Shown piece by piece: positions 1 through 8,589 of a DNA stretch of 64,000 bases. This stretch comes from Acinetobacter lwoffii (GTDB lineage: Bacteria > Pseudomonadota > Gammaproteobacteria > Pseudomonadales > Moraxellaceae): assembly GCF_029024105.1 (NCBI RefSeq), contig NZ_CP118964.1, positions 62,001-126,000 on the forward strand. Reading direction: 5' to 3'. Numbering within the stretch: position 1 is the first letter of the stretch; every line of letters starts with the position of its first letter. A program made the translations under genes and the position numbers. The notes under the pieces were generated by a model, which was not told the origin of the DNA, did not search any database, and saw nothing but the letters and a program-made list of their open reading frames with translations.

Positions 1-1089
1 CACTGCTCTACCTGTTGTTGCTCGTTCAGATCTATCAAGTTGGGTTACTTTATTATTAGCCTTTTCTCCAGCATTATGAGCGTCGAAATTGCCAAGAACA
101 ATGGGCTCAAGCAGGCAAGTTAACTTATCCAAAGAAAGTTGCATAAACTCACCAATATCTACTCCAGCAAAGGTAATAGATAAGGCTTCTGGTTTAAGGC
201 GTTTACCATGACAGGAAGGGCATATTTTTCCTTCCATAAAACGTGAAACACGTTTTTTCATCAACGTACTTTGGGTATTAGCAAAAGTATGAAGGACATA
301 GCGACGAGCACCAGTGAAAGTGCCCATATAGCTGGGTTCTAGTTTACGTTTAAGTGCAGATTGAGTCTCAGCGGGGCTTAAACCAGCATAGACAGGAACT
401 GTTGGGGTTTCTTCAGTAAATAAAATCCAGTCTCTATCCGATTGCGGTAAATCTTTCCATGGTCGATCAACATCATACCCTAGGGTTACTAGGATATCGC
501 GTAAGTTTTGCCCGTGCCAAGCAGGTGGCCATGATGCGATAGCTCTCTCACGAATACTGAGTGTTGGGTCAGGAACCATTGTCGATTCTGTAACTTCATA
601 AATGTGACCTAAACCATGACAGGTAGGACAAGCACCTTGAGGAGTGTTCGGTGAAAAGTCCTCGGCATATAACATTGGCTGATCGGCAGGATATGCACCA
701 GCACGCGAATAAATCATTCGCACGAGACTTGATAAAGTTGTTACACTTCCAACAGAAGAACGGGTATTACTTGCACCACGTTGTTGTTGCAATGCTACTG
801 CTGGTGGTAGACCATCAATAGCATCAACATCTGGTACTCCGGCCTGATCTATTAAGCGTCTTGCATAAGGTGCAACAGATTCGAAATATCTTCTTTGTGC
901 TTCAGCAAAAATAGTTCCAAAAGCAAGTGATGATTTTCCCGAACCCGATACACCTGAGAAAACAACAAGTGCATTTCTTGGGATAGAAACATCTACATCC
1001 TTAAGGTTATGCTCACGTGCACCTCGAACTTCAATACAATTATTAGATAAAGTAATGTTATTGTGTTCACCAAAAGAATGTATTCTCAT
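1..1089 (-). CDS. UvrA-like excinuclease ATPase, class II, N-terminal part (runs off the window)
   Basis: ABC-type ATPase of the UvrA family, which scans DNA for lesions with UvrB; the shorter class II paralogues are often linked to drug or damage tolerance. Read from the ATG at 1089 leftward, the frame is open for 363 codons to the window edge. Seen: a Walker A motif SGVSGSGKSS at about residue 47, the family stretch ending in YARRLIDQ, a zinc-finger half CPTCHGLGH and the phrase CPSCHGKRLKP. The missing part should hold the signature motif and second ATPase half. The start ATG lies 10 bp inside the end of the IS256 copy, so the original promoter region is gone or displaced. The family is sure; the class II label rests on remembered similarity. 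Confidence 0.9.
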   Translation of the reverse strand, partial: MRIHSFGEHNNITLSNNCIEVRGAREHNLKDVDVSIPRNALVVFSGVSGSGKSSLAFGTIFAEAQRRYFESVAPYARRLIDQAGVPDVDAIDGLPPAVALQQQRGASNTRSSVGSVTTLSSLVRMIYSRAGAYPADQPMLYAEDFSPNTPQGACPTCHGLGHIYEVTESTMVPDPTLSIRERAIASWPPAWHGQNLRDILVTLGYDVDRPWKDLPQSDRDWILFTEETPTVPVYAGLSPAETQSALKRKLEPSYMGTFTGARRYVLHTFANTQSTLMKKRVSRFMEGKICPSCHGKRLKPEALSITFAGVDIGEFMQLSLDKLTCLLEPIVLGNFDAHNAGEKANNKVTQLDRSERATTGRAV

Positions 1090-1099
1090 GTTTCTGAGC

Positions 1100-2424
1100 C
1101 TGTAAATTATTTTGTGTAAGTCTCATTTTTTATAAATGATCTTTTAATCGATCATCGAACTGAATCGTAAACCAATTCATTGCTAAACGCCAATTTTGAA
1201 TTGGCATGGTCCATTTTTTAGCAGCATTTGAAGTTGCTAAATAAATGACCTTTTTCACTGAATCATCAGAAGAGAAGATCTTTCTCTTTTTAGTTGAATG
1301 GCGGATCACGCTATTCAATGATTCAATTGCATTTGTTATGTAAATCGCATGACGTATTTCAGCAGGATAGCTAAAGATCGTTCGGATATTTTCCCAATTT
1401 GCCCGCCAGGATTCTCCAATTTTTGGATACTGGTGATGCCATTGATCGCAGAAGATATCTAGGGACTTTAAAGCATTTTCCTCTGTACTTGCCTGATAGA
1501 TCGCCTTCAATCCTGCTGTTACAGCTTTGTAGTCCTTCCAGCTCACAAATCTCAGGCTATTGCGTACAACATGTACGATACACAGCTGGATATCAGTATG
1601 AGGGTAGACAGAGGCTATCGCATCAGGAAAGCCTTTTAGTCCTGAGAAGCGCTGCTTCGCAAGGCAGGCTACAAGAATATCTTGCACTCCTCGATTTTTA
1701 AGCTCTGTCATGACTGACAGCCAGAATTTGGAACATTCTGTTTGAGCAAGCCACATGCCAAGAAGTTCTTTTTGACCATCCAGGTTAATGCCTAATGCTA
1801 AATAAACTGATTTATTGATTACTGTTGAATGCTGACGAACCTTAACAACAATGCAATCTAAATAGACAACAGGATAAAGACTATCGAGTGTTCTATTTTG
1901 CCATTCTGTCACTTGTTCAATGACAGCATCCGTCACCTTACTAATAAGGGAGGCAGATACATCGGCATCGTACATTTCTTTAAAGAAAGCAACAATTTCT
2001 CTATTTGTCATTCCTTTCGCATATAGCGAAAGAATTTGATCATCCATGCTAGTAATGCGCGTTTGATGCTTCTTAATAATCTGTGGTTCAAAAGAGCCGT
2101 CACGATCACGAGGGATATCTAAAGCAAGCTGCCCATCTTGTGTTAGAACTGTTTTGGAGCTAAAACCATTACGTGCATTAGATCCTTTCTTAGGTTGATG
2201 CTTTTCATAGCCTAAATGTTCAGAAAGCTCAGTATTCAGAGCGGTTTCAATCATGAACTTTTTAAATATGGCTGTCATTTGGTTTAAATCTTCAGGAGTT
2301 TTTAAACCTTTAGCTAATTCAGCTGCCATACTTTTGATTGTAGCTTCATCCATGTGAAGTACCTCTTTTTATTATCCTCAGTAGGATAAATGAAAATTAA
2401 GTACTTACACAAAATTTAGAACAG
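1100..2424 (-). mobile_element. IS256-family insertion sequence, about 1.3 kb
   Basis: Bounded by imperfect inverted repeats: CTGTAAATTATTTTGTGTAA at 1100 and, on the other strand from 2424, CTGTTCTAAATTTTGTGTAA. It holds one transposase gene on the minus strand. The 8-9 bp outside the two ends (TTTCTGAGC and TCCCACAAC) do not match, so the target duplication expected for this family is absent. That suggests a deletion or recombination after insertion. Transposase and the downstream uvrA-like gene point the same way. Confidence 0.9.
1130..2353 (-). pseudogene. IS256-family transposase, probably catalytically dead
   Basis: Mutator-type DDE transposase, 407 aa, close to the usual 390-410 aa. 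N-terminal region, then the first catalytic Asp in VVYLDCI (about residue 170) and the catalytic Glu in ITNAIESLNS near the C terminus. The family normally carries the second Asp in a CVDGL motif; here the protein reads CLAKQRFSGLKGF. Seven codons at 1643-1663 stand where about two (Val-Asp) belong, so the frame stays open but the aspartate is gone. Family knowledge says all three acids are needed. The frame itself is intact, so it is called a pseudogene on the missing residue only. Confidence 0.8.
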
Positions 2425-2446
2425 TCCCACAACTCATTTTGTTGAA

Positions 2447-3424
2447 CTATATCTGTACAACAACTCTACCTCGAATTTTTCCATCTAAAATTTCATTTGA
2501 AATATTTAAAGCATCTGTTAACTGAATTTCAGTCGTTACTGTTTCTAATTTTGTTTGATCTAATTCTGTAGCCAAACGTTCCCATGCTTCTTTTCTTAAT
2601 TCGATTGGTGCCATCACGCTATCAATTCCATATAAGGTAATCCCTCTTAGAATAAATGGAGCAACTGTTGCTGGAAAATCCATTCCGCCTGCCAAACCAC
2701 ACGCAGCAACTGCACCACGATATTTTGTACTAGCACATGCATTGGCTAAAGTATGGCTTCCAACAGTATCAATTACGCCAGCCCAAACTTCTTTGTTTAA
2801 TGGCTTTCCTGGGGAAGATAATTCAATACGATCAATAATTTCACTCGCACCTAGATAGGTTAAATATTCTGACTCTTGAGGTCGACCAGTTGAAGCTGTA
2901 ATCTCATAACCAAGATGATTCAAAATAATAATGGCAATACTACCTACTCCACCATTTGCACCTGTCACTAAAATTTTTCCATCACTTGGTTTAATACCAT
3001 GTTTTTGTAAAGCCATGACACACAACATTGCGGTATAACCTGCTGTACCAATAACCATCGTATCTTTAAAAGAAAAAGCAGAAGGTTTTTGTATGAGCCA
3101 ATCACCAGAAACAGTGACTTGCTCGGCTAGCCCTCCAAAATACTTTTCACCCACTCCCCAACCATTCAGTAGAACTTCATCTCTTTCTTTCCATGCTGGA
3201 TGTTTTGATTCAATCACAACACCCGAAAAATCGATGCCTGGGGTCAAAGGAAAACTACGCACCACTGGTGAACGCCCAGTAATGGCTAAAGCATCTTTAT
3301 AATTGAGTGTTGAATATTTGACTTCGACTCTAACCTCTCCTTCTTGTAAAGGCTTTGATGCAATCTCAGTAATTTGTGATGTGTAACCTGCTTCATCTTT
3401 AGTAATTACAATACCTTTGTACAT
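2447..3424 (-). CDS. acuI: Acrylyl-CoA reductase / YhdH-type quinone oxidoreductase
   Basis: Medium-chain dehydrogenase/reductase of the YhdH/AcuI group, 325 aa, full length. Known members reduce acryloyl-CoA to propionyl-CoA with NADPH and so detoxify acrylate. Seen: N-terminal GroES-like fold with YSTLNYKDAL and PGIDFSGVV, then a Rossmann motif TGANGGVGSIA at about residue 155 for NADPH. No zinc-ligand set is visible, as expected for this group. It lies 90 bp downstream of an AcuR-type TetR gene on the same strand, the arrangement known for acuR-acuI. A TAGAC-N5-GTCTA palindrome sits just upstream of its start. Substrate is inferred from family and partner; it could act on other 2-enoyl thioesters. 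Confidence 0.88.
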   Translation of the reverse strand: MYKGIVITKDEAGYTSQITEIASKPLQEGEVRVEVKYSTLNYKDALAITGRSPVVRSFPLTPGIDFSGVVIESKHPAWKERDEVLLNGWGVGEKYFGGLAEQVTVSGDWLIQKPSAFSFKDTMVIGTAGYTAMLCVMALQKHGIKPSDGKILVTGANGGVGSIAIIILNHLGYEITASTGRPQESEYLTYLGASEIIDRIELSSPGKPLNKEVWAGVIDTVGSHTLANACASTKYRGAVAACGLAGGMDFPATVAPFILRGITLYGIDSVMAPIELRKEAWERLATELDQTKLETVTTEIQLTDALNISNEILDGKIRGRVVVQI

Positions 3425-3445
3425 AGAACTTCCTCTCCATTTAAT

Positions 3446-3460
3446 TAGACTGCTTGTCTA
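3446..3460. promoter_or_regulatory. Candidate TetR-type operator in front of acuI
   Basis: Perfect inverted repeat TAGAC-TGCTT-GTCTA, 22 bp upstream of the acuI start. A close relative, TAGAC-TATGT-GACTA, lies upstream of the regulator gene at 4160-4174. Two copies of the same half-site in front of both genes suggests binding by the AcuR-like repressor. Confidence 0.6.
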
Positions 3461-3463
3461 GAA

Positions 3464-3509
3464 TTAATTAAAAAATAAATACAGACGTCTGCATTTATTT
3501 TTTAATTAA
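3464..3509. promoter_or_regulatory. 46-bp near-perfect palindrome between acuR and acuI
   Basis: Arms of 17 bp (3464-3480 and 3493-3509, TTAATTAAAAAATAAAT and its exact complement) enclose a core ACAGACGTCTGC that is itself palindromic. It begins 4 bp after the regulator's stop codon. As RNA it would form a long AT-rich hairpin ending in a T-rich strand, so it may end or attenuate acuR transcription. The AGAC/GTCT core also resembles the neighbouring operator half-sites. Confidence 0.6.
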
Positions 3510-3513
3510 CTTT

Positions 3514-4149
3514 TTACGTGATTTGTTGTTTTACAGCTAAAGTAAACAAGCGATAAAATGCATCTAAGGGACTTGTTGATTTGACCAAACGTGCTCTTAG
3601 AACTGCACCTTCCCACCCAATCCAAAACTGATAAGCAGCTTCATCGCAATCAGCTAGGCTATATTGTGAATTTGACTGATGTAGGCAATCAGAAACTAAT
3701 TTCTCCCATACCTTAAAGATATTTTCGATTCGCGCAATGATTTCTTGTGGTAAATACGACACTTCTTGTCCTAAGTTACCTAAAATACAACCTCGTTTAA
3801 AATCATATTTTTGCATTTTTTCACCCGCATCTTTTACAAAATTTTGCAGCTTTTCTAGTGGGGAAAGATCAGTTTGACTTAAAAACTTATTCAATCGCTT
3901 CACAAAATAAAGTTCATAAGCATCTAAGACTTCTAAAATAAAAGCCTCTTTATTTACAAAATAATGGTAGAAAGACCCTTTAGGAACTTGGACTGATTTC
4001 ATGAGATCGTCCAAGCTCATAGCATTCATTCCACGTTCGGTCAGTAACTCGATACCTCGGTGGATTAAAACTTCTTTAGTGTCTGCATAGTTACAGCCGT
4101 GTTTGGTTGGTCGACCACGTGGTCTTTTGGGTGAGGAAGAATAATTCAT
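3514..4149 (-). CDS. acuR: TetR-family repressor, AcuR-like
   Basis: TetR-family DNA-binding repressor, 211 aa. A basic N-terminal tail (RPRGRPTKHG) precedes the helix-turn-helix at about residues 30-75, with MSLDDLMKSVQVPKGSFYHYF typical of the family; the C-terminal ligand domain carries GCILGNLGQE, also usual for this branch. AcuR proteins release DNA on binding acrylate. The gene is directly upstream of the AcuI-type reductase on the same strand, so it probably controls both. A related half-site pair lies upstream of its own start, suggesting autoregulation. The ligand is inferred from the partner gene. Confidence 0.85.
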   Translation of the reverse strand: MNYSSSPKRPRGRPTKHGCNYADTKEVLIHRGIELLTERGMNAMSLDDLMKSVQVPKGSFYHYFVNKEAFILEVLDAYELYFVKRLNKFLSQTDLSPLEKLQNFVKDAGEKMQKYDFKRGCILGNLGQEVSYLPQEIIARIENIFKVWEKLVSDCLHQSNSQYSLADCDEAAYQFWIGWEGAVLRARLVKSTSPLDAFYRLFTLAVKQQIT

Positions 4150-4159
4150 ATAATAAAAA

Positions 4160-4174
4160 TAGACTATGTGACTA
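4160..4174. promoter_or_regulatory. Second candidate AcuR operator
   Basis: TAGAC-TATGT-GACTA, 11 bp upstream of the acuR start. It shares spacing and left half-site with the perfect palindrome in front of acuI (3446-3460); the right half differs in one place. Confidence 0.45.
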
Positions 4175-4423
4175 GAAATAACAACAATAAGATTATTTGA
4201 TTGAAAATTTTATCTAAACGTCATCTAGTTCTCTTTTTTCACAGTACTTAGTCATTCATATAAATGCTCTTAAAAATCCTATAAGTTTATGAACTAATTT
4301 TTTATAAATTTCTATTATTTTTCTTCAAAATATTGAAATTAATAAATATATTGTAAAAATAATTTATAAACTAGATTTTAGGTAAACATAAGTTAAATAG
4401 AAAATTTTTAGTTAAATAAGGCT
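4175..4423. other. AT-rich intergenic stretch
   Basis: Very AT-rich sequence between acuR and an IS5-type scar. Stop codons are frequent in every frame and no conserved motif was recognised. It probably carried the acuR promoter. Confidence 0.4.
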
Positions 4424-4690
4424 CTGTTGCACAAACTTACCACTGGAGGCTTCTTAGCTATCAAAAAAGTCGCGATAGTCTCCATCTACTCATTGACCCT
4501 ACTGGCTTGAGGTTTTTAGGAGAAGGTGAATGAAAACGTAAAAAACATCAGTCTGAATATCGATGACAATAGCGTAAACTTCACATAGGTATAATAGATG
4601 CTGAAACACTGCAAAAACTTGCAGCTCAGCTCACAACCAATAATGTCAGTGACTCACAGGTGTTTGGTGATGGATTGGATAGCATAAAAA
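4424..4690 (+). mobile_element. IS5-type insertion sequence remnant
   Basis: Begins with GGCTCTGTTGCACAAA, the kind of end seen on IS5/IS903-like elements; a near copy starts at 37945. Broken frames then read in order TGLRFLGEGE, GIDAETLQKL and LTTNNVSDSQVFGD, phrases of an IS5-group DDE transposase. A related fragment at 47050-47535 repeats the LTTNNVSDS part. Only scraps of the transposase remain, so it is a dead relic next to the IS982 copy. Confidence 0.7.
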
Positions 4691-4717
4691 AATAATTAAT
4701 ATATTTCAATATATTAA

Positions 4718-5642
4718 ACCCCAATCTCAACTTTTTAAGTGATTGAAATAAAAAGGACATAACCCTATTTTAGTTTCTACCAAGAAATTAAAGCAAAGTT
4801 ATGTCCATTGAAGAATTTATCATTTTTGTCTATGTAATCATAGAACAGCTTTATCCCATTGTTGTTATTCAGCCTCTGAGAACTCGTGGTTTTCCGCCTG
4901 CTGTTACTGATGTAGAAATCATCACTATGCAAATAGTAGGTGAATTTCTTGTTTTAGATACAGACAAAAATATTTGGATGTATTTCAAAAACAATTGGTT
5001 AGAATGGTTTCCAAAATTAGGATCTTATCCCAATTTCTGTAAACATTGTGCATACCTGTGGCATGTCAGTCAATCCATTATGGGACAGCTCATTCAGCGT
5101 TATGGTTCAGATAACATTCACTTTATTGATGGCTTCCCACTCCCTGTCTGTAGTTATACCAGAGCTAGAAAGCATAAAAACTTGATGGTTTCAAAGCTCA
5201 TATCGTCATTAATCTTTCAGGCATGATTACGGGTTATACCTTTGCACCTGCTCATTGTGATGAGCGAGATGTTGCACCTGAAATCACGAATGATATTTAC
5301 GGTTTACTGGGAGCAGATAAGGGCTATTTAAAACCAGAATTGAAACGATATTATGAATATCAGGGTATTGATTTACAAACACCCTTTAGAAAAAACATGA
5401 TAGATTTCAGACCTAAAGAGACAATGCAAATAATGATGAAAGCCCGAAGAAAGATTGAAACAGTGATTGGTCAATTAACAGATCGCTTTCACATTCAGAA
5501 AGTGAGGGCAAAAGATCTATGGCATTTAACCCACCGCATAACTCGTAAAATTCTGTCGCATACAATTTGTGTGGTGCTAAATAAAAAGCTTGGTCATTCA
5601 CCAATTCAATTCGAAAATCTTATTTTAAGTTGAGATTGGCGT
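4718..5642 (+). mobile_element. IS982-family insertion sequence
   Basis: The left end from 4718 reads ACCCCAATCTCAACTTTTTA; the right end, read on the minus strand from 5642, gives ACGCCAATCTCAACTTAAA. These 19-20 bp inverted repeats bound about 925 bp, a normal length for the family. Contains one broken transposase gene. No convincing target duplication was seen in the AT-rich flanks. Confidence 0.85.
4801..5633 (+). pseudogene. IS982-family transposase, frameshifted
   Basis: Two overlapping frames encode the two halves of one DDE transposase. 4801-5226 gives the N-terminal half up to IHFIDGFPLPVC; 5223-5633 resumes at MITGYTFAPAHCDERD and ends with the IETVIGQLTDRFHIQKVRA block typical of IS982. 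The frames meet near 5185-5226. After RARKHK the first frame reads NLMVSKLISS while the other frame encodes GFKAHIVINLSG over the same bases, so a frameshift, and by comparison with the family a loss of about 15 codons, lies near 5180. The 4-bp ATGA overlap mimics coupling but the missing residues argue for decay. Confidence 0.85.
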
Positions 5643-5848
5643 ATTTATATAAAATTAGATACTTAGTTGAGAACGCATTTATAGGTTAAAGCAGTTCAGA
5701 GGAATAGCAACACCATATGATAAGCTAAGGTGTAGCTATGAGGGTGCAGTTGCATTAGCTTGAAGCCTGTATATATATTTGGCTACCTTTATCGGGTAAA
5801 TTCTATACTTGAAATGTCAACAGACCCCATACAAAATCTGAGAAATAT

Positions 5849-7660
5849 ATGAGTGCAGAAGCCACATCTATCAGCCTTCTATCCCCTGTCATACTGCTCA
5901 CAGCGGCAGTGATCTCAGTCCCCTTAATAAAGCGTCTAGGATTAAGCTCGGTATTGGGATATTTAATTGCAGGATTAATTATTGGTCCATTTGGACTGGC
6001 GTTTTTCTACGATTCTGCATCTATTCTGCATATTGCTGAGCTTGGTATTGTGATGTATCTGTTTGTGATTGGACTAGAAATGCGTCCATCGTATTTATGG
6101 AGTTTAAGAAAAGAAATTTTTGGATTAGGCGCATTACAAATTAGTGCCTGTTCATTGGGGTTAACGGCGGTAGGCTTGATCTATGGCTATTCTTGGCAAG
6201 TGAGTTTTGTATGTGCTGCAGGCTTTGTACTCACCTCGACTGCAATTGTGATGCAACTTTTGGGAGATCGTGGAGACATTGCTCAACCACGAGGACAAAA
6301 AATTATCTCGATCCTGCTGTTTGAAGATTTATTGATTGTCCCTTTATTGGCAATTGTCGCTTTTATCGCACCGAATCATGTTGTTGAAAGTACTTCTACG
6401 CGTTTGCAGAGCATCGGAATTGGTTTAATTTCAATTGCAGGTTTAATCGCTGCAGGCTATTGGTTGCTTAATCCTTTATTTCGCTTATTAGCCGCAGCCA
6501 AAGCCCGTGAAGTCATGACTGCAGCAGCACTCTTAGTGGTACTCGGCGCAGCATTACTGATGCAAGTCAGTGGCTTATCGATGGCAATGGGGGCTTTCCT
6601 TGCAGGGGTATTACTCTCCGAATCCACTTTTCGCCATCAGATTGAAGCAGATATTGAACCGTTTCGTGGCATATTGCTCGGATTATTTTTTCTAGGTGTA
6701 GGCATGTCACTAGACCTTAACGTCGTAAAAAATAACTGGGTGTTAATCTTAAGTGCTGTACTTCTGCTGATGTTTGTCAAAGCATCCATGATTTACCTAA
6801 TTGCACGCATGACCAAAAGTTCACACTCCGAAGCACTCGATCGCGCATTACTGATGGCTCAAGGGGGCGAGTTTGCTTTTGTACTCTTTGCTGCCGCCAT
6901 GAGTGCTCAAATCATTAGTGCTGTTGAAAGCTCAAACCTGACTGCGATTGTAGTCTTGTCGATGATTTTGACCCCGATTATAGGCATTCTATTTAAACCT
7001 TTTACCCAAACTACAGAACAAACTTCTTTAGAAAATATCCGTATTGCCGAAGGACTTTCTGGAAAAGTATTGATGATTGGTTTCGGTCGTTTTGGACAAG
7101 TCTCCAGTCAATTACTGCTTGCTCGAGGGATTGATGTGACCATCATTGATAATGATATCGACATGATTCAAAACGCTGAAAGATTTGGATTTAAAATTTA
7201 CTATGGCGATGGTTCTCGTTTAGATATTTTACATGCCTCGGGAGCAGATACGGCTGAGGCAATTGTTGTTTGCGTAGACCACAAAGAAACGACGAATAAG
7301 ATTGTAGAGTTGGTGCAACATGAATTTCCTTTAACCAAGTTACTGGTTCGCTCTTATGACCGTGAGCATGCGCTGCATTTAGCAAAACAAAATGTGGATT
7401 ACATGATTCGAGAAACCTTCGAGTCGGCAATGCTATTTGGCGGTGCGATTTTAGAAGAATTGGGTGTTGACCAGAGTGATGTTGAAGAAATTAGCCAAGA
7501 AATCCGAGAACGAGACAAAGAACGTTTTGAAACCGAAGTTGCAGCAGATGATGTCTATGCGGGTATCGGCTTGCAATACACAGGACCGCGTCCGACTGCA
7601 CCTTTAATTACACCAAAGCACACAGGGCAAATTCTGAATGAAGATGACACTCATCAATAA
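5849..7660 (+). CDS. CPA2-family K+/H+ antiporter (KefB/KefC-like)
   Basis: Inner-membrane cation:proton antiporter, 603 aa, the length of KefB/KefC. Residues 1-390 are a row of about 12 hydrophobic helices, with the family phrases GYLIAGLIIGP and GVLLSES. A cytoplasmic RCK/TrkA-N domain follows from about residue 405, with nucleotide motif IGFGRFGQ and the acidic strand end IIDND. Members release K+ and acidify the cell under electrophile stress, often gated by glutathione adducts. No ancillary KefF/KefG gene is adjacent, so gating and exact ion are unknown. Start ATG at 5849 gives a hydrophobic N terminus. A hairpin terminator follows 21 bp after the stop. Confidence 0.9.
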   Translation: MSAEATSISLLSPVILLTAAVISVPLIKRLGLSSVLGYLIAGLIIGPFGLAFFYDSASILHIAELGIVMYLFVIGLEMRPSYLWSLRKEIFGLGALQISACSLGLTAVGLIYGYSWQVSFVCAAGFVLTSTAIVMQLLGDRGDIAQPRGQKIISILLFEDLLIVPLLAIVAFIAPNHVVESTSTRLQSIGIGLISIAGLIAAGYWLLNPLFRLLAAAKAREVMTAAALLVVLGAALLMQVSGLSMAMGAFLAGVLLSESTFRHQIEADIEPFRGILLGLFFLGVGMSLDLNVVKNNWVLILSAVLLLMFVKASMIYLIARMTKSSHSEALDRALLMAQGGEFAFVLFAAAMSAQIISAVESSNLTAIVVLSMILTPIIGILFKPFTQTTEQTSLENIRIAEGLSGKVLMIGFGRFGQVSSQLLLARGIDVTIIDNDIDMIQNAERFGFKIYYGDGSRLDILHASGADTAEAIVVCVDHKETTNKIVELVQHEFPLTKLLVRSYDREHALHLAKQNVDYMIRETFESAMLFGGAILEELGVDQSDVEEISQEIRERDKERFETEVAADDVYAGIGLQYTGPRPTAPLITPKHTGQILNEDDTHQ

Positions 7661-7681
7661 TTTCACGTATTAAGCCCAAAT

Positions 7682-7709
7682 AAAAAGAGGTCTCTGTAGA
7701 TCTCTTTTT
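7682..7709 (+). terminator. Rho-independent terminator after the antiporter gene
   Basis: 12-bp stem (AAAAAGAGGTCT / AGATCTCTTTTT, one G-U pair) with a CTGT loop, closing on five T. The IS66 left end starts 3 bp later, so the IS landed right behind the terminator. Confidence 0.75.
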
Positions 7710-7778
7710 CGGTAAGCATCCGCTGAACCCCACTTTTCTTATTTTCTCAATATACCAATAGTGCCCATTATTTATTAA

Positions 7779-8202
7779 ATGGACATTATGTTTATGGCCT
7801 TAGACACTTTTATAGACACTGAACAAACGACAGAAAGAGCCCGCAGAATCTTCGCAACTGATTTTAAACAGCACTTGGTCGAGCTTTGCCTGCAGCCAAA
7901 TACATCAGTGGCTAAGGTCACAATGCAACATCAGATCAATGCCAATCTATTACATAAATGGATTCGTCATTCACAACCCCTTCCATTCCACAGACCGACT
8001 TTCTTCCCGTCATTCTTCACCCGACACCAGAGTCAAACAAGAAGCACCGCCGCCACCTGAACCGGAAAAGAATGCTGTCGCTCATATCAGAATTCCACTG
8101 CATCAGAAACAATGCTCCGCAAGAGATCAGGTGATCGAAATAGAATGGCCAGTGGAATCGGCCAAGGAGTTGCTGCTTTTACTTCAGGGCTTGATCAAAT
8201 GA
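7779..8202 (+). pseudogene. IS66 accessory protein TnpA, frameshifted
   Basis: The first frame starts at 7779 and gives a Xre/HTH-like region (FKQHLVELCLQPNTSVAKV, then NANLLHKWIR) typical of IS66 TnpA. The C-terminal part (IPLHQKQCSA, then WPVESAKELLLLLQGLIK) is in another frame ending at 8202. The switch lies between about 7970 and 8060. The stop overlaps the tnpB start as ATGA, the usual coupled arrangement. Confidence 0.8.
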
Positions 8203-8534
8203 TCCGCATTGATGAAATCTGGCTTTCTACCCAACCTCTGGATATGCGAGCAGGTATGGATACTGTCATGGCTCAGGTGCTGAGAGCCTTTGGCTATATC
8301 AAACCGCATTGTGCTTATCTGTTCTGTAATAAGCGTGGCCGTCGCATGAAAGTGCTGGTGCATGATGGGCTGGGCATCTGGCTATGTGCCCGACGGCTGG
8401 AACAGGGAAAATTCCACTGGGCTAAAGTTCACCAAGATGAAACCGTGACCCTCAGCCCGGAGCAGTTACAAGCACTGATCCACGGTTTAACTTGGCAAAG
8501 AATCGGTCTGCAGCAAGTGGTAACAATGCTCTAA
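8199..8534 (+). CDS. tnpB: IS66 accessory protein TnpB
   Basis: 111 aa, full length for IS66 Orf2/TnpB. It starts with MIRIDEIWLSTQPLDMRAGMD and carries the family phrases LFCNKRGRRMKVL and LEQGKFHWA. The ATG at 8199 overlaps the tnpA stop (ATGA) and fits the family start; an upstream ATG at 8112 in the same frame would add residues unlike the family. It is needed with TnpA and TnpC for transposition, but as its partners are broken it is probably not useful here. Confidence 0.9.
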   Translation: MIRIDEIWLSTQPLDMRAGMDTVMAQVLRAFGYIKPHCAYLFCNKRGRRMKVLVHDGLGIWLCARRLEQGKFHWAKVHQDETVTLSPEQLQALIHGLTWQRIGLQQVVTML

Positions 8535-8589
8535 ATCGAACTCATCCATTCTGCTATTCTCCAAACATGATCTCAACCATACTGCAGTC

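Noticed and set aside
5180..5226. Programmed frameshift in the IS982 transposase, suggested by the ATGA overlap
   Set aside because: IS982 transposases are normally one frame, and residues are missing around the shift, so decay is the better reading.
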